Assembly: GCA_030749225.1 (NCBI GenBank)
Contig: JASMKO010000034.1
Location: 1-64,000 of the forward strand
Reading direction: 5' to 3'
DNA from: Verrucomicrobiota bacterium
Lineage (GTDB): Bacteria > Verrucomicrobiota > Verrucomicrobiia > Limisphaerales > UBA1096
DNA length: 64,000 bases
In this document: positions 43,861-52,848 of the stretch, in pieces
Position numbering within the stretch: position 1 is the stretch's first letter
Layout: every line of letters begins with the position of its first letter
The notes under the pieces: generated by a model
The model's database searches: none
Seen by the model: only the letters and a program-made list of their open reading frames with translations
Told to the model about the DNA's origin: nothing
Translations under genes and position numbers: made by a program

Positions 43861-45264
43861 TCAGGTCAGCACGTTGTTGACGACCTTACCGGAAACGTCT
43901 GTCAGGCGAAAGTCGCGGCCGTCGTGGAAGTAGGTGAGCCGCTCGTGATGGAGGCCGAGCAGATGCAGGATTGTCGCGTGGAAGTCGTGGGTGTGGACAG
44001 GGTCTACGACAGATTTAAGCCCGATCTCGTCAGTTGCACCGTGCGTGTGCCCGGCCCGGACGCCCGCCCCGGCAAGGAAGGTCGTGAACGCCCAGTTGTG
44101 GTGCTCGCGCCCCTTGTGATTGGCTGAACTGTTAAACGGAGTACGGCCAAACTCCGTTGTCCAGACGACCAGTGTGTCATCGAGCAGGCCGCGCTGCTTG
44201 AGGTCGGTGAGCAGGCCGTAAATTGGTCGGTCAACCTGCTTGGCCAAGCGCTCATGATCCATCATGTCGCCGTGCGAATCCCAATTCCCGGAGGAACCGG
44301 TGTGGATCAATTCAATGAAGCGAACTCCACGCTCGGCCAATCGACGGGCCGCGAGGCATTGCCAGCCGAAACCATCATTTTGGCCGCGTTTGAGCCCATA
44401 CAGCTCATGCGTGGCCTCGGTTTCCGGCGTGAAATCAAACGCCTCCGGCACGGCCATCTGCATGCCATACGCGGTTTCGAACGCCCGCATTCGCGCCGCC
44501 AATTCGGGGTTGGCCGGCTGCTTGGCCAAGTGCTGTTGGTTGCGTTGGCGCATCGCTGCAAGTTCCAGCTCCTGCAGTTTGTCCGGCACTCGCGGCGTGA
44601 TGTTGGGCACTGGGTTGCTGCCCGGCACAACGCGCGTGCCTTGGTGTGCTCCGGGCAAAAAATCCGAACCCCAGACCTGTCCGCCGGCGTAGGGCGATTG
44701 CGGAGCGATCACAATGAACGACGGCAGGTTATGGTTTTCCGTGCCCAGCCCATAGCTTACCCAGGCACCGATACTCGGGCGCGTCACGGTGAACGAGCCG
44801 GTGTGCATGCCGAGCGTGGCGTTGTAGTGGTTCGAGTGGCTGGTGTGCATGCTGTTTATGAACGCGATGTCATCCACACGCCGGGCCACCTCGGGGAACA
44901 GTGAGCTGACCTCCTTGCCGCACTGGCCATATCGCTTGAATTGCCACTGGGGTGTCTTGAGGAAAATGCGCTCGTAGCCGGGTCGGTTCTGGATTTCGGG
45001 ATGATCCCCCTTGGCAATCTCCTTGCCGTGGTCGCGGTAGAGCTGCGGCTTGTGGTCGAACGTGTCGAGATGCGACACGCCGCCGCTCAAGTTGATGAAA
45101 ATGACGCGCTTGGCCCTCGGGGAAAAGTGGGTCTTCCGAGGTGCGTATTGGTTGGCCTGCTCCGCGCCCATCATGTCGGCAACCAGCGCCGGCATCATCA
45201 CCGAACCGACGACCATCGATTGCAGAAAGTGTCGTCTGTTCGGGTTGTAACGGAACGGCTCCAT
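43861..45264 (-). CDS. Secreted DUF1501 family protein
   Basis: This 467-residue protein has a Tat-type signal (NPNRRHFLQSMVVGSVMMPA) and the DUF1501 pattern: INLSGGVSHLDTFDHKP, a D-x-H site in SGNWDSHGDMMDHER, LVVWTTEFGRTPF and GREHHNWAFTTFLAGAG. The C-terminal part (GATDEIGLKSVVDPVHTHDF) is the region found in the remnant at 35261. No reaction is known for the family. It follows the PSD1 gene at 45266 by one base, the same pairing as at 9097/10535, and precedes the hydroxyacid dehydrogenase by 16 bp, tying the exported proteins to the metabolic genes. Confidence 0.88.
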   Translation of the reverse strand: MEPFRYNPNRRHFLQSMVVGSVMMPALVADMMGAEQANQYAPRKTHFSPRAKRVIFINLSGGVSHLDTFDHKPQLYRDHGKEIAKGDHPEIQNRPGYERIFLKTPQWQFKRYGQCGKEVSSLFPEVARRVDDIAFINSMHTSHSNHYNATLGMHTGSFTVTRPSIGAWVSYGLGTENHNLPSFIVIAPQSPYAGGQVWGSDFLPGAHQGTRVVPGSNPVPNITPRVPDKLQELELAAMRQRNQQHLAKQPANPELAARMRAFETAYGMQMAVPEAFDFTPETEATHELYGLKRGQNDGFGWQCLAARRLAERGVRFIELIHTGSSGNWDSHGDMMDHERLAKQVDRPIYGLLTDLKQRGLLDDTLVVWTTEFGRTPFNSSANHKGREHHNWAFTTFLAGAGVRAGHTHGATDEIGLKSVVDPVHTHDFHATILHLLGLHHERLTYFHDGRDFRLTDVSGKVVNNVLT

Positions 45265-45265
45265 A

Positions 45266-47899
45266 TCAGTTCAAATACAAAAACTCGTTGCTGCTGAGGA
45301 GGACACGGCACCATGCATCCCAGGCCCGGGTTTCGTCCGCATCAGCGGTGTAGGCGGCGATGAATTCTCGGGCTTGTGTGATCTCCGGCTTGCTGGCCGA
45401 CCGGCCAAGTGCCAGCCGATGGGCTAGGCGGATGCGATCGCCGGGGATGCCGGAGCGCTTGGCCAAGCGCACGGCTAAGGCGGCTGCCTGTCGGTGTAAA
45501 AAGTCGTTGTTCAAAAAGTAGAGTGTCTGTGTGGGCACGTTGCTCAGGCGGCGTTGCCCGGTGCTGGCGTTGGCATCGGCTCCGTCGAACAGCGCCATCA
45601 ATGGACGCCGCTGGATGCGCTGGGTCATCAGGAACACGCTGCGGTGGTTGTGCTCGTAGTTGGCGCGGAAGGGATTGTGCTGCGTGTAATTCCGGGTCGG
45701 CGGAAACGGGTGCCCGGCCGGGGTGGAGCAGTCGAGCGTCTGGCCAAGCGCCAGCAGCGAGTCCCGCAGTTCCTCAGCGCTGAGTCGGCGGGATTGGAAT
45801 GAGCCGTAAAGTTTTTGCTCCGGCCCGCCGCCGGCGGAAAGCTGATAGGCGGTCGAGTTCATGATGAGCCGGTGCAGCTGCTTGATCGACCAGCCGCTCT
45901 CGACAAAGCGTAGCGCTAGCCAGTCGAGCAGTTCCGGATGAGTGGGAGTCTGGCCCTGCGAGCCAAAGTCGTTGGGTGTTGTCACGAGGCCGCGACCGAA
46001 GTGGTTGAGCCAGACGCGATTGACAATCACGCGCGCGGTCAGCGGGTTTTCCGGGTGCCCGATCCATTCCGCCAACTGCAGCCGGCCGCTGCCCTCGGTT
46101 ACTTTTTGGCCTCCGAGCAGGTCGATGTTTTTCCTTCCGACCGACTCACCTAAATCGGTTGGGTCGCCGCGGCGATGCAGTTTTTCGTCGACCATGTTCC
46201 CCTCGGCTGCCCCGTAGGCGTGGTCGATCTTGACTTCCTTTTTCAGCCACTCGGCCAGTTGGTTTTTCGCAGTCTGAAGCGTGGCCAGCTCCGCTTGCGG
46301 ATTGGTGATGGTCGGGAGGAAGTCGCCCTTTTTGTGCACCAGTTTCCACGCAACCCCATTGCCGTATGGGTGGCCGTCCTTAACGAGACCACGGATGCGA
46401 ACGCGGCCGTCGATCGGGCTGGTCCAGCCGACGCCCACCGGGCCGTCTGCCGCCGGGTGCACAAAGAAAGTCCTCGGGGGAAGCGTCGTCCATGCCGGGA
46501 TAGGGGTGTTGTTTGCATTGACAAAAACCGACGGCAACGGGTCGACTCGCCAGACGTGGTTGCCGGCACGGTTCTCGTTGTCCTTCACCGGCACGGTGAG
46601 TAGTTTGCCCGGTTGGCGCGCATCGAGGAACGCCCATGTCCGCGGGTTGCCGAGTCTATCCGGGTGGGGGTTGCTCACGAGAAAATTATCGAGGACGTCC
46701 TGCTTCACGTTCCAGTTCCAACTCTCGCCGCCAACCTCGGTCAGCTCCCATTCGATGATGGTCGTGTCCGCACCATGGTTGCCGTCCTTCGGGTCGACGA
46801 TGAGCTGAATCATGTCGCCTCGTCGCACAGTCAGCTCGTCGACGGCAAACGGCTCCTCCTCGCGAATGTCGATCTGTCCCTCGGCAAGCAGGGTGGCTGG
46901 TTGGCGGTCCAGTTCGGAAAACTTGGTGGTTGAAGCGGCGATCTTCTTTTTGGCGGCGCCCACTTTTTGCTCAAGTTCGGTTTTCCGTTTATTCCAACCC
47001 GCAATATTTTCGGCGGTTTTCTTCGAATGCTTCAGCGGCATCAAGTCGGTGATGGTCTTGTTGCCTTCTGAGCCGGGGAATGAATACACCGTGCTCGCGA
47101 AGATGCCGTACAGACCGTAGTAGTCACGTGCCGAGATAGGATCGTACTTGTGATCGTGGCAGCGCGCGCAGGCGAGCGTAAGACCGAGGAACGATTTACC
47201 CAGCGTGTCGATCGTGTCCTCAATGGTGAGGTAATGATCCTTTTTCGCGTCGTGCCCGTGGCGCCGCGAGATGGCGAGATAACCGGTGGCGGTGACCAAC
47301 TCGCTGTACTGCTCCGCAGAAATTTTTGGATCAGCCTTGGCCAAAATATCGCCGGCCAACTGCTCGCGAATGAACTGGTCGAACGGCTTGTCCTCATTGA
47401 AGGCGCGAATGACATAGTTACGATAACGCCATGCATCAGCCACCGGCATGTCGGTGTTCTCGCCGGCGGTGTCTGCGTACCGGACGACGTCCAGCCAGTG
47501 GCGTCCCCAACGTTCGCCGTACCGAGGTGAGGCTAACAGCCGCTCAACAAGGTTTGCAAACGGGTCAGGGGATGTATCTGCCAGAAAGGCATCAACCTCA
47601 TTCGGGGTGGGCGGCAGGCCGGTGAGGTCGTAGGTCGTGCGTCTAATCAACATCCGTTTATCCGCTGGGCCAAACGGAGCTACCCCCGCCTCCTCAAGCT
47701 TAGCCAGAAGGAAGCAATCCAGATCCGACCTTGGCCAGGCACGATCGCTGACATGCGGCACGCCCGGCTTGGTTGGCCTTTGAAAGGACCAGTGCGACGG
47801 GTCAGAGGCAACCGCTTGGCGAGGCGACTCATCGGCACGACCGCTGTTTGTCAAAGCTAACGCCAAGGCGAACAAAAAAATGAACAGAAAGGCATGCAT
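45266..47899 (-). CDS. PSD1 protein: DUF1549 and DUF1553 without the PSCyt1 heme domain
   Basis: This protein of about 877 residues has a Sec signal (residues 1-24) and enters DUF1549 almost at once (SDLDCFLLAKLEEAGVAP, YGERWGRHWLDVVRYADTAG). It has a CARCHDHKYDP heme-like motif near residue 240. A beta-rich middle segment (about 330-530) follows with VRRGDMIQLIVDPKDGNHGAD and, after it, VGVGWTSPIDGRVRI. DUF1553 is at the C-terminus (VNRVWLNHFGRGLVTTPNDFG). Unlike the protein at 10535, the N-terminal cytochrome domain is missing. I set the start at the ATG at 47899; the frame upstream to 48202 overlaps the divergent thioredoxin gene. It is the first gene of the long minus-strand cluster. Confidence 0.86.
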   Translation of the reverse strand: MHAFLFIFLFALALALTNSGRADESPRQAVASDPSHWSFQRPTKPGVPHVSDRAWPRSDLDCFLLAKLEEAGVAPFGPADKRMLIRRTTYDLTGLPPTPNEVDAFLADTSPDPFANLVERLLASPRYGERWGRHWLDVVRYADTAGENTDMPVADAWRYRNYVIRAFNEDKPFDQFIREQLAGDILAKADPKISAEQYSELVTATGYLAISRRHGHDAKKDHYLTIEDTIDTLGKSFLGLTLACARCHDHKYDPISARDYYGLYGIFASTVYSFPGSEGNKTITDLMPLKHSKKTAENIAGWNKRKTELEQKVGAAKKKIAASTTKFSELDRQPATLLAEGQIDIREEEPFAVDELTVRRGDMIQLIVDPKDGNHGADTTIIEWELTEVGGESWNWNVKQDVLDNFLVSNPHPDRLGNPRTWAFLDARQPGKLLTVPVKDNENRAGNHVWRVDPLPSVFVNANNTPIPAWTTLPPRTFFVHPAADGPVGVGWTSPIDGRVRIRGLVKDGHPYGNGVAWKLVHKKGDFLPTITNPQAELATLQTAKNQLAEWLKKEVKIDHAYGAAEGNMVDEKLHRRGDPTDLGESVGRKNIDLLGGQKVTEGSGRLQLAEWIGHPENPLTARVIVNRVWLNHFGRGLVTTPNDFGSQGQTPTHPELLDWLALRFVESGWSIKQLHRLIMNSTAYQLSAGGGPEQKLYGSFQSRRLSAEELRDSLLALGQTLDCSTPAGHPFPPTRNYTQHNPFRANYEHNHRSVFLMTQRIQRRPLMALFDGADANASTGQRRLSNVPTQTLYFLNNDFLHRQAAALAVRLAKRSGIPGDRIRLAHRLALGRSASKPEITQAREFIAAYTADADETRAWDAWCRVLLSSNEFLYLN

Positions 47900-48009
47900 T
47901 ACACCGAAACGGAACGGCAGAATGCTAATGACTCGCAGTGTCACTGTAACGCCAAAAACAGCTATCCCGATGGGATGGATACGCTGGATAATGGTGGTAC
48001 GGACGGCTG

Positions 48010-48033
48010 ATTTTTTGGGCAAGGCCAAAAAAT
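48010..48033. promoter_or_regulatory. 9-bp inverted repeat in a divergent intergenic region
   Basis: ATTTTTTGG (48010-48018) and CCAAAAAAT (48025-48033) are exact reverse complements around six bases. The site lies between the PSD1 start at 47899 and the thioredoxin start at 48081, where promoters for both directions are expected. It could be an operator or an A/T-flanked hairpin. A TTGGCCAA copy lies at 48055. Nothing else gene-like is seen in 47900-48080. Confidence 0.35.
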
Positions 48034-48080
48034 GGGATCGCCACACACTGCCGCTTGGCCAAGACTGGCCGACCAGCAAT

Positions 48081-49013
48081 ATGAAACGGACTTTTTTAGT
48101 TCTCCTTGGTGCGGTTCTGGCCTTTGCCGTCTCTTCCCTAAATGCCGCAAACATCGGTTCCCAGGCACCCAAGCTGCAGATCGAGCATTGGGTCAAGGGC
48201 AAGCCGGTTGACCTGGCGAAGGCGGATGAAAAGAAAATTCACATCATCGAGTTTTGGGCAACATGGTGCGGGCCTTGCCGCGACAGCATCCCGCACCTGA
48301 CCAAACTGCAGGAGAAATACAAGGGCAAGGGTTTGACCATTATCGGTATTACCGACGAACCCAAGGCCACCGTCGAGCGCTTCGTCCGGCGGCAGGACAA
48401 ACAGATGGAGTACACCGTCGCGATCGAGAAGGGCGACGCCATGTCCCAGTCATACATGCGTGCCTATGGGCAGACCGGCATTCCGGCGACGTTTGTGGTG
48501 GATCAAAAGGATCGCATCGTTTGGGTCGGCCATCCGAAGAACGGTCTCGACGACGTGATCGATCGGCTGGTGAAGGGCACCTTCAATCTCGAGGAGGAGA
48601 TCGCCAATGAGAAGGCACAGATCCGGTTGCAGCAACTCTCGGTGGAATATTGGGAGCGTCTCGTTGAGGGCAGAAAAGGAGCCGAGACAAGGAAGATCGG
48701 CGATGAACTGTTGAGCCTCGTGAAGGACAACGCCGAGGTATCCTGCAACATCGCGTGGGCCGTGTTGACTGATGACGCGGTGAAATTCCGTGACCTGGAT
48801 TTCGCCCATGCAGCGGCCAAGGCAGCCTACGATCTTACCGATGGGAACCACCCGCAGATCATCGACACCTACGCGCTGTCGTTATTCGAGAGCGGCAAGG
48901 TCGGCGAGGCGATCAAGCTGCAAAAGAAGGCCCTAAGCCTCGCCCGCGACCAGCAGGAAAAAGTACAGCTTCAAAAATCACTCGACCGTTTCGAGGCCAA
49001 GGATGGCGAATGA
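48081..49013 (+). CDS. Exported TlpA-like thioredoxin with TPR-like C-terminus
   Basis: This 310-residue protein has a Sec signal (residues 1-22), then an AhpC-TSA/thioredoxin domain (about 25-165) with the redox motif FWATWCGPCRDS and the cis-proline segment TGIPATFVVDQ. The rest is helical with TPR-like repeats (HAAAKAAYDLTDGNHPQ, ALSLFESGKVGEAIKLQKKA). TlpA-type proteins reduce periplasmic disulfides and can keep apo-cytochromes c reduced for heme attachment, which would suit the many CxxCH proteins nearby. The link is inference. The ATG at 48081 starts the signal peptide; the frame upstream to 47880 is not supported. The 3' end faces the next DUF1501 gene with a 17-bp gap. Confidence 0.88.
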   Translation: MKRTFLVLLGAVLAFAVSSLNAANIGSQAPKLQIEHWVKGKPVDLAKADEKKIHIIEFWATWCGPCRDSIPHLTKLQEKYKGKGLTIIGITDEPKATVERFVRRQDKQMEYTVAIEKGDAMSQSYMRAYGQTGIPATFVVDQKDRIVWVGHPKNGLDDVIDRLVKGTFNLEEEIANEKAQIRLQQLSVEYWERLVEGRKGAETRKIGDELLSLVKDNAEVSCNIAWAVLTDDAVKFRDLDFAHAAAKAAYDLTDGNHPQIIDTYALSLFESGKVGEAIKLQKKALSLARDQQEKVQLQKSLDRFEAKDGE

Positions 49014-49030
49014 CCTGCTGCTTCGCCAAG

Positions 49031-50479
49031 TCACCCCATTAGACCTGGAATTGGTTCGCCGTGATAAATTTTTTGCGGCCGGTTGGCGGAGTCGTGCCAC
49101 ACCATGTCAGGCGGGATGCCCAGCGCTCGGTAGATGGTGGCTCCAAGGTTCTCCGGTGTCTGCGGGTCGGCTGCCGGGTAGCCGCCCAGCTTATCGGAGG
49201 CGCCGATCACCTGGCCACCCCGCACCCCGCCACCGGCGAAGAAGACCGTCTGCACCGCGCCCCAGTGATCCCGGCCTGGCAGCTTGTAGGACTTGGCCAG
49301 AAGCGAGATTTCCGGCGTGCGCCCGAATTCGCCGGCCATGACGATGAGTGTATCGTCCAGAAGACCGCGTGACTTCAGGTCATCCAGCAGCGCAGAAACC
49401 GCTCGATCCGTGGGCGGGAACAGGTAGTTCTTTAGGGTGGGAAAGGCGTTGCCGTGTGTATCCCACGCCTCGTTGTTCCCGAGGTTCACCTGCACGAGGC
49501 TGACCCCGGCCTCAACCAGTTGCGCTGCCATCAGCAGACTCCAGCCGAAGGCGTTTTTTCCATAACGCTCCTGTAGCTTGTTGTCGGTGCCAAGCACGTC
49601 AAACGCCTTCTGCGTTTTTTCATCCGAGAGCAGGGACACGGCCATTTGCCGGTAGCGGTCGAACTGTTCCACCTCGGCGGCGGTTTCGAGGAAGGCGTGC
49701 TGCCGGTTGAGCTGCCGGAACAGTTCGAGACGGTTGGCGAACCGGCCCTTGCCGAGTCCCTGGGGCAGGGTAAGGTTGGGTGCCTGGAATTTCAGGTTGG
49801 TGTCCTCCATTCGGCCCTTGGCGTGGTGAAACAGGTAGTCCGGATAGGCTCCGTAATGCTCGGGGTGAAACGGGGAGGCCTCCAGAAACCAAGGGTCGCG
49901 TTGCGCGCCCATGCGGCCGGCAAACTGCCCGGGGATGGTTCGCCCGGTACGATGCACAATCCGGTCCGGCAGCACGATGGCCGGAGGCAGGTTGTTGCGC
50001 TGCCGAAGCCGGTCATTGGCAATGGCGGCGATGGAGGGGTGGTCGGTCGGCTTAGGCTTGCTGCCGTCAAACCCGGTCGGTAGTGGCGTCCGGCCGGTTA
50101 GCATCACATGATGCCCCTCAGAATGCTCAATATAGGGATGGGTCAGCGAACGGCAGAGCGCCCAACTCTCGCTGCGCTTGGCCAGCATCGGCAGATGCTC
50201 GCAAATTTGGATGCCAGGTGTCCGGGTGGGGATCGGGTTGAACTCCCCGCGCACTTCACGAGGCGCGTCCGGCTTCATGTCAAAGCTGTCCTGCTGTGCC
50301 AGTCCACCGGAGAGAAAAATGTAGATGACCGACTTGGCGCGACTGGCCTGGGGCTTGTCCGCCATGGCCCGCAGCGGGGCAAGGTGATTTATGCCCAGAC
50401 CCAGCAGTCCAATCGATCCTGCCTGGATCGCCACTCTCCGCGACATGGCTGGATGCCCGGGAAATGAAGCTGCCTGCAT
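49031..50479 (-). CDS. Secreted DUF1501 family protein
   Basis: This 482-residue protein has a Tat-like signal (MSRRVAIQAGSIGLLGLGIN) and DUF1501 motifs: FLSGGLAQQDSFDMKP, YIEHSEGHHVMLTG, NEAWDTHGNAFP, LIVMAGEFGRTPEIS and GRDHWGAVQTVFFAGGG. It is a different subfamily from the ones at 9097 and 43861: the C-terminus ends PENLGATIYRALGI instead of the [12 protein letters not shown] form. It is divergent from the PSD1-type gene at 50618, while most such pairs run in one direction. The gap 50480-50617 presumably holds both promoters; no clear boxes were identified. Confidence 0.88.
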   Translation of the reverse strand: MQAASFPGHPAMSRRVAIQAGSIGLLGLGINHLAPLRAMADKPQASRAKSVIYIFLSGGLAQQDSFDMKPDAPREVRGEFNPIPTRTPGIQICEHLPMLAKRSESWALCRSLTHPYIEHSEGHHVMLTGRTPLPTGFDGSKPKPTDHPSIAAIANDRLRQRNNLPPAIVLPDRIVHRTGRTIPGQFAGRMGAQRDPWFLEASPFHPEHYGAYPDYLFHHAKGRMEDTNLKFQAPNLTLPQGLGKGRFANRLELFRQLNRQHAFLETAAEVEQFDRYRQMAVSLLSDEKTQKAFDVLGTDNKLQERYGKNAFGWSLLMAAQLVEAGVSLVQVNLGNNEAWDTHGNAFPTLKNYLFPPTDRAVSALLDDLKSRGLLDDTLIVMAGEFGRTPEISLLAKSYKLPGRDHWGAVQTVFFAGGGVRGGQVIGASDKLGGYPAADPQTPENLGATIYRALGIPPDMVWHDSANRPQKIYHGEPIPGLMG

Positions 50480-50617
50480 AAGCCTGATCCTTGATGACTT
50501 GGGCGAACGGGCACGCTGCTGTGCGCCTTATTCGACGTGTTGAAGGGCAGATTAGAGGCCATGCTACGGGGTCATGCAACCCCAAACGGGGGATTGCGGT
50601 CGCTTTACTTTTGCCCC

Positions 50618-52813
50618 ATGGAAGTTCAATTTTCGCGAAGCGCCATGTTTTTTTCGCGGGCCACTCTGCCTGCCTTGCTGGCAGCCACAGCCGTTCAAGC
50701 CGCGCCTCCGCCGGTTTCGTTCCAGCACGAGGTGTTGCCAGTGTTGACACGGCAGGGATGCAATGCCGGCACCTGCCACGGTTCTCCCAGTGGCAAGGGC
50801 GGGTTTGCCCTATCGCTGTTCGCTTTTGACGCCGCTGTCGACCATGCCTCACTGACCCGCGACTTGCTCGGCAGACGCGTCGATATGTTCAACCCGGAAC
50901 TCAGCCTGATTCTAAGAAAGCCCAGCACTGAATTGGCGCACCGGGGCGGCCTCAAACTCCCCAAAGGCAGCCCAGAATATGGCATCCTCCGTGATTGGAT
51001 AGTGCAGGGCGTAGGTATGGATTCGGCGGATGCGCCTCCGTGCGAGGGGATCGAGGTTACACCGGGCACGGCGGTCACGCTACGCTGGCCAGTGCCGGTA
51101 CAGCAACTCCGGGTGACCGCCCGGTTTGGAGACGGCAGCCGGCGAGATATCACTCATCTCGCCCAATTCACCAGTTCGGATGAAGCTATTATTGAGGTCG
51201 ATCCCGCCGGACGCGTGATTGGCCGGAGGCGCGGCCAGGCCGCGGTCATGGTCCGTTACCTGGAGTATGTGGCAGCGCTGCCCTTCACGCTGGTTAAGCC
51301 GGTTCCTGGTTTTCGGTGGACGAATCCCTCCGCTGCCAACTACGTCGACACTCTGGTGCATGCCAAGTTGCGAGAATTGCAGTTCACGCCCTCGGGCTTG
51401 TGCTCCGACAGTGAGTTTCTCCGGCGGGTGCACCTGGATCTCACCGGGATGTTGCCCGCCGCCGCGGAGGCCGCAGCCTTCCTGGCTAATGAGACTCCAG
51501 GTAAGCGGGCACGGCTGATCGACACCCTCTTGTCCAGCCCGGAGCATGCGGTCTTCTGGGCACAGCGCTGGGGTGACCTGCTCCGGGTCAGCCCGACCAA
51601 GCTCCGGCCCGAGGGTGTGGAGGCGATGAACCGCTGGCTGGTGAATGCCATGGCCGATAACATGCCTCACGACCAGTTTGCGCGTGCGTTACTTACGGCC
51701 AGCGGCGACACATTCGTTAACGCCCCGGCCAACTACTTTCGCGCCGCTTCCAGCCGCGATGATGCCCTCGAAACCACCACCCAACTCTTCCTCGGCGCGC
51801 GCCTGGCCTGTGCGAAGTGCCACAATCATCCCTTCGACCGCTGGACACAGGACCACTACTACGGCATGAGCGCTTTTTTTCACCGAGTGCAAAGAACCGG
51901 GGTGGACAAGAAAAAGGGCGGCAAGGGGGAGGTGCTGGTGGGAACGGCTAATGAAGGTGAGGTGATCCACCCTCGCACCGGTCGCACGATGACGCCGTGG
52001 CTTCCGGGTAGGGGCAAAGTGACGGTGCCAAAGGGCATTGATCGGCGCGAGATCTTTGCCGACTGGCTGACCCGTCGGGACAATCCGTGGTTTGCACGTA
52101 CGGCGGCGAACCGCATCTGGGCCCAATTGATGGGCCGGGGCATCGTTGAGCCGGTGGATGATTTTCGGGGTTCGAACCCGCCCGTGAACGGTCCGCTGCT
52201 GAAAGCGCTGGCCCGGGACTTTGCTGAACACGGCTTCGACCGAGGCCACCTGCTACGTGTGATCCTCAACAGCCGCACCTATCAGGCCAGTTCACGGACT
52301 GAACCAGGCAACGTGGGAGACCGGATCCTTTTCTCACATTTTCAACCGAGGCTGCTTACGGCCGAACAGTTGCTTGATGCCGTCTGCCGAGTGACCGGCA
52401 TGCCTGAGAAGTTCGATGATCTACCGGCCGGCACGCGCGCGACGGCGCTGCCCTCGCCACAGATGAGCCACGCCTTCCTCCGCGCATTTGGGCAGCCGGC
52501 TCGCACCACGGCCTGCACCTGCGAACGCGCTACCGAGCCACAACTGGCACAAGCGCTCGAGTTTCTGCGGGGTAGGCTGGTTCACGGCAAGCTGGAATCC
52601 CCGGACAATCGATTGCAGATGGCGCTGGCCGCCGGAAATAGTGACTTGGAAATTGTTACTGAGCTTTACTGGACGGCACTCTCCAGGCCGCCGGCACCGG
52701 GGGAATTGACCGTTGCGAGTCGGCATATTGCCCAGGCTGCCGACCGCGCTACCGCGCTGGCCGATGTTTGCTGGGCAATCCTCAACACCAACGAGTTTAT
52801 GTTCCAAAATTGA
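50618..52813 (+). CDS. DUF1549/DUF1553 protein with Ig-like (Big2-type) insert
   Basis: This protein of about 731 residues has a Sec signal (to about residue 30), a short heme-like motif CNAGTCHGSPSGK near residue 48 (C-x4-CH, not C-x2-CH), and a Big2-like beta domain (about 150-230: VTARFGDGSRRDITHL, VDPAGRVIGRRRGQAAV). DUF1549 follows (LHLDLTGMLPAAAE-like segment, CAKCHNHPFDRWTQ heme motif), then DUF1553 (NRIWAQLMGRGIVEPVDDFRG). ATG at 50645 is an alternative start. It is followed by the cytochrome-WD40 gene and divergent from a DUF1501 gene. This trio is a known arrangement in Planctomycetes. Function unknown. Confidence 0.85.
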   Translation: MEVQFSRSAMFFSRATLPALLAATAVQAAPPPVSFQHEVLPVLTRQGCNAGTCHGSPSGKGGFALSLFAFDAAVDHASLTRDLLGRRVDMFNPELSLILRKPSTELAHRGGLKLPKGSPEYGILRDWIVQGVGMDSADAPPCEGIEVTPGTAVTLRWPVPVQQLRVTARFGDGSRRDITHLAQFTSSDEAIIEVDPAGRVIGRRRGQAAVMVRYLEYVAALPFTLVKPVPGFRWTNPSAANYVDTLVHAKLRELQFTPSGLCSDSEFLRRVHLDLTGMLPAAAEAAAFLANETPGKRARLIDTLLSSPEHAVFWAQRWGDLLRVSPTKLRPEGVEAMNRWLVNAMADNMPHDQFARALLTASGDTFVNAPANYFRAASSRDDALETTTQLFLGARLACAKCHNHPFDRWTQDHYYGMSAFFHRVQRTGVDKKKGGKGEVLVGTANEGEVIHPRTGRTMTPWLPGRGKVTVPKGIDRREIFADWLTRRDNPWFARTAANRIWAQLMGRGIVEPVDDFRGSNPPVNGPLLKALARDFAEHGFDRGHLLRVILNSRTYQASSRTEPGNVGDRILFSHFQPRLLTAEQLLDAVCRVTGMPEKFDDLPAGTRATALPSPQMSHAFLRAFGQPARTTACTCERATEPQLAQALEFLRGRLVHGKLESPDNRLQMALAAGNSDLEIVTELYWTALSRPPAPGELTVASRHIAQAADRATALADVCWAILNTNEFMFQN

Positions 52814-52848
52814 GGCAGAACCGAAACCGCAGGCGATTCTCCATTGGG

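Noticed and set aside
47900-48202. N-terminal extension of the PSD1 protein at 45266
   Set aside because: It overlaps the start of the divergent thioredoxin gene, and the signal peptide begins at 47899.
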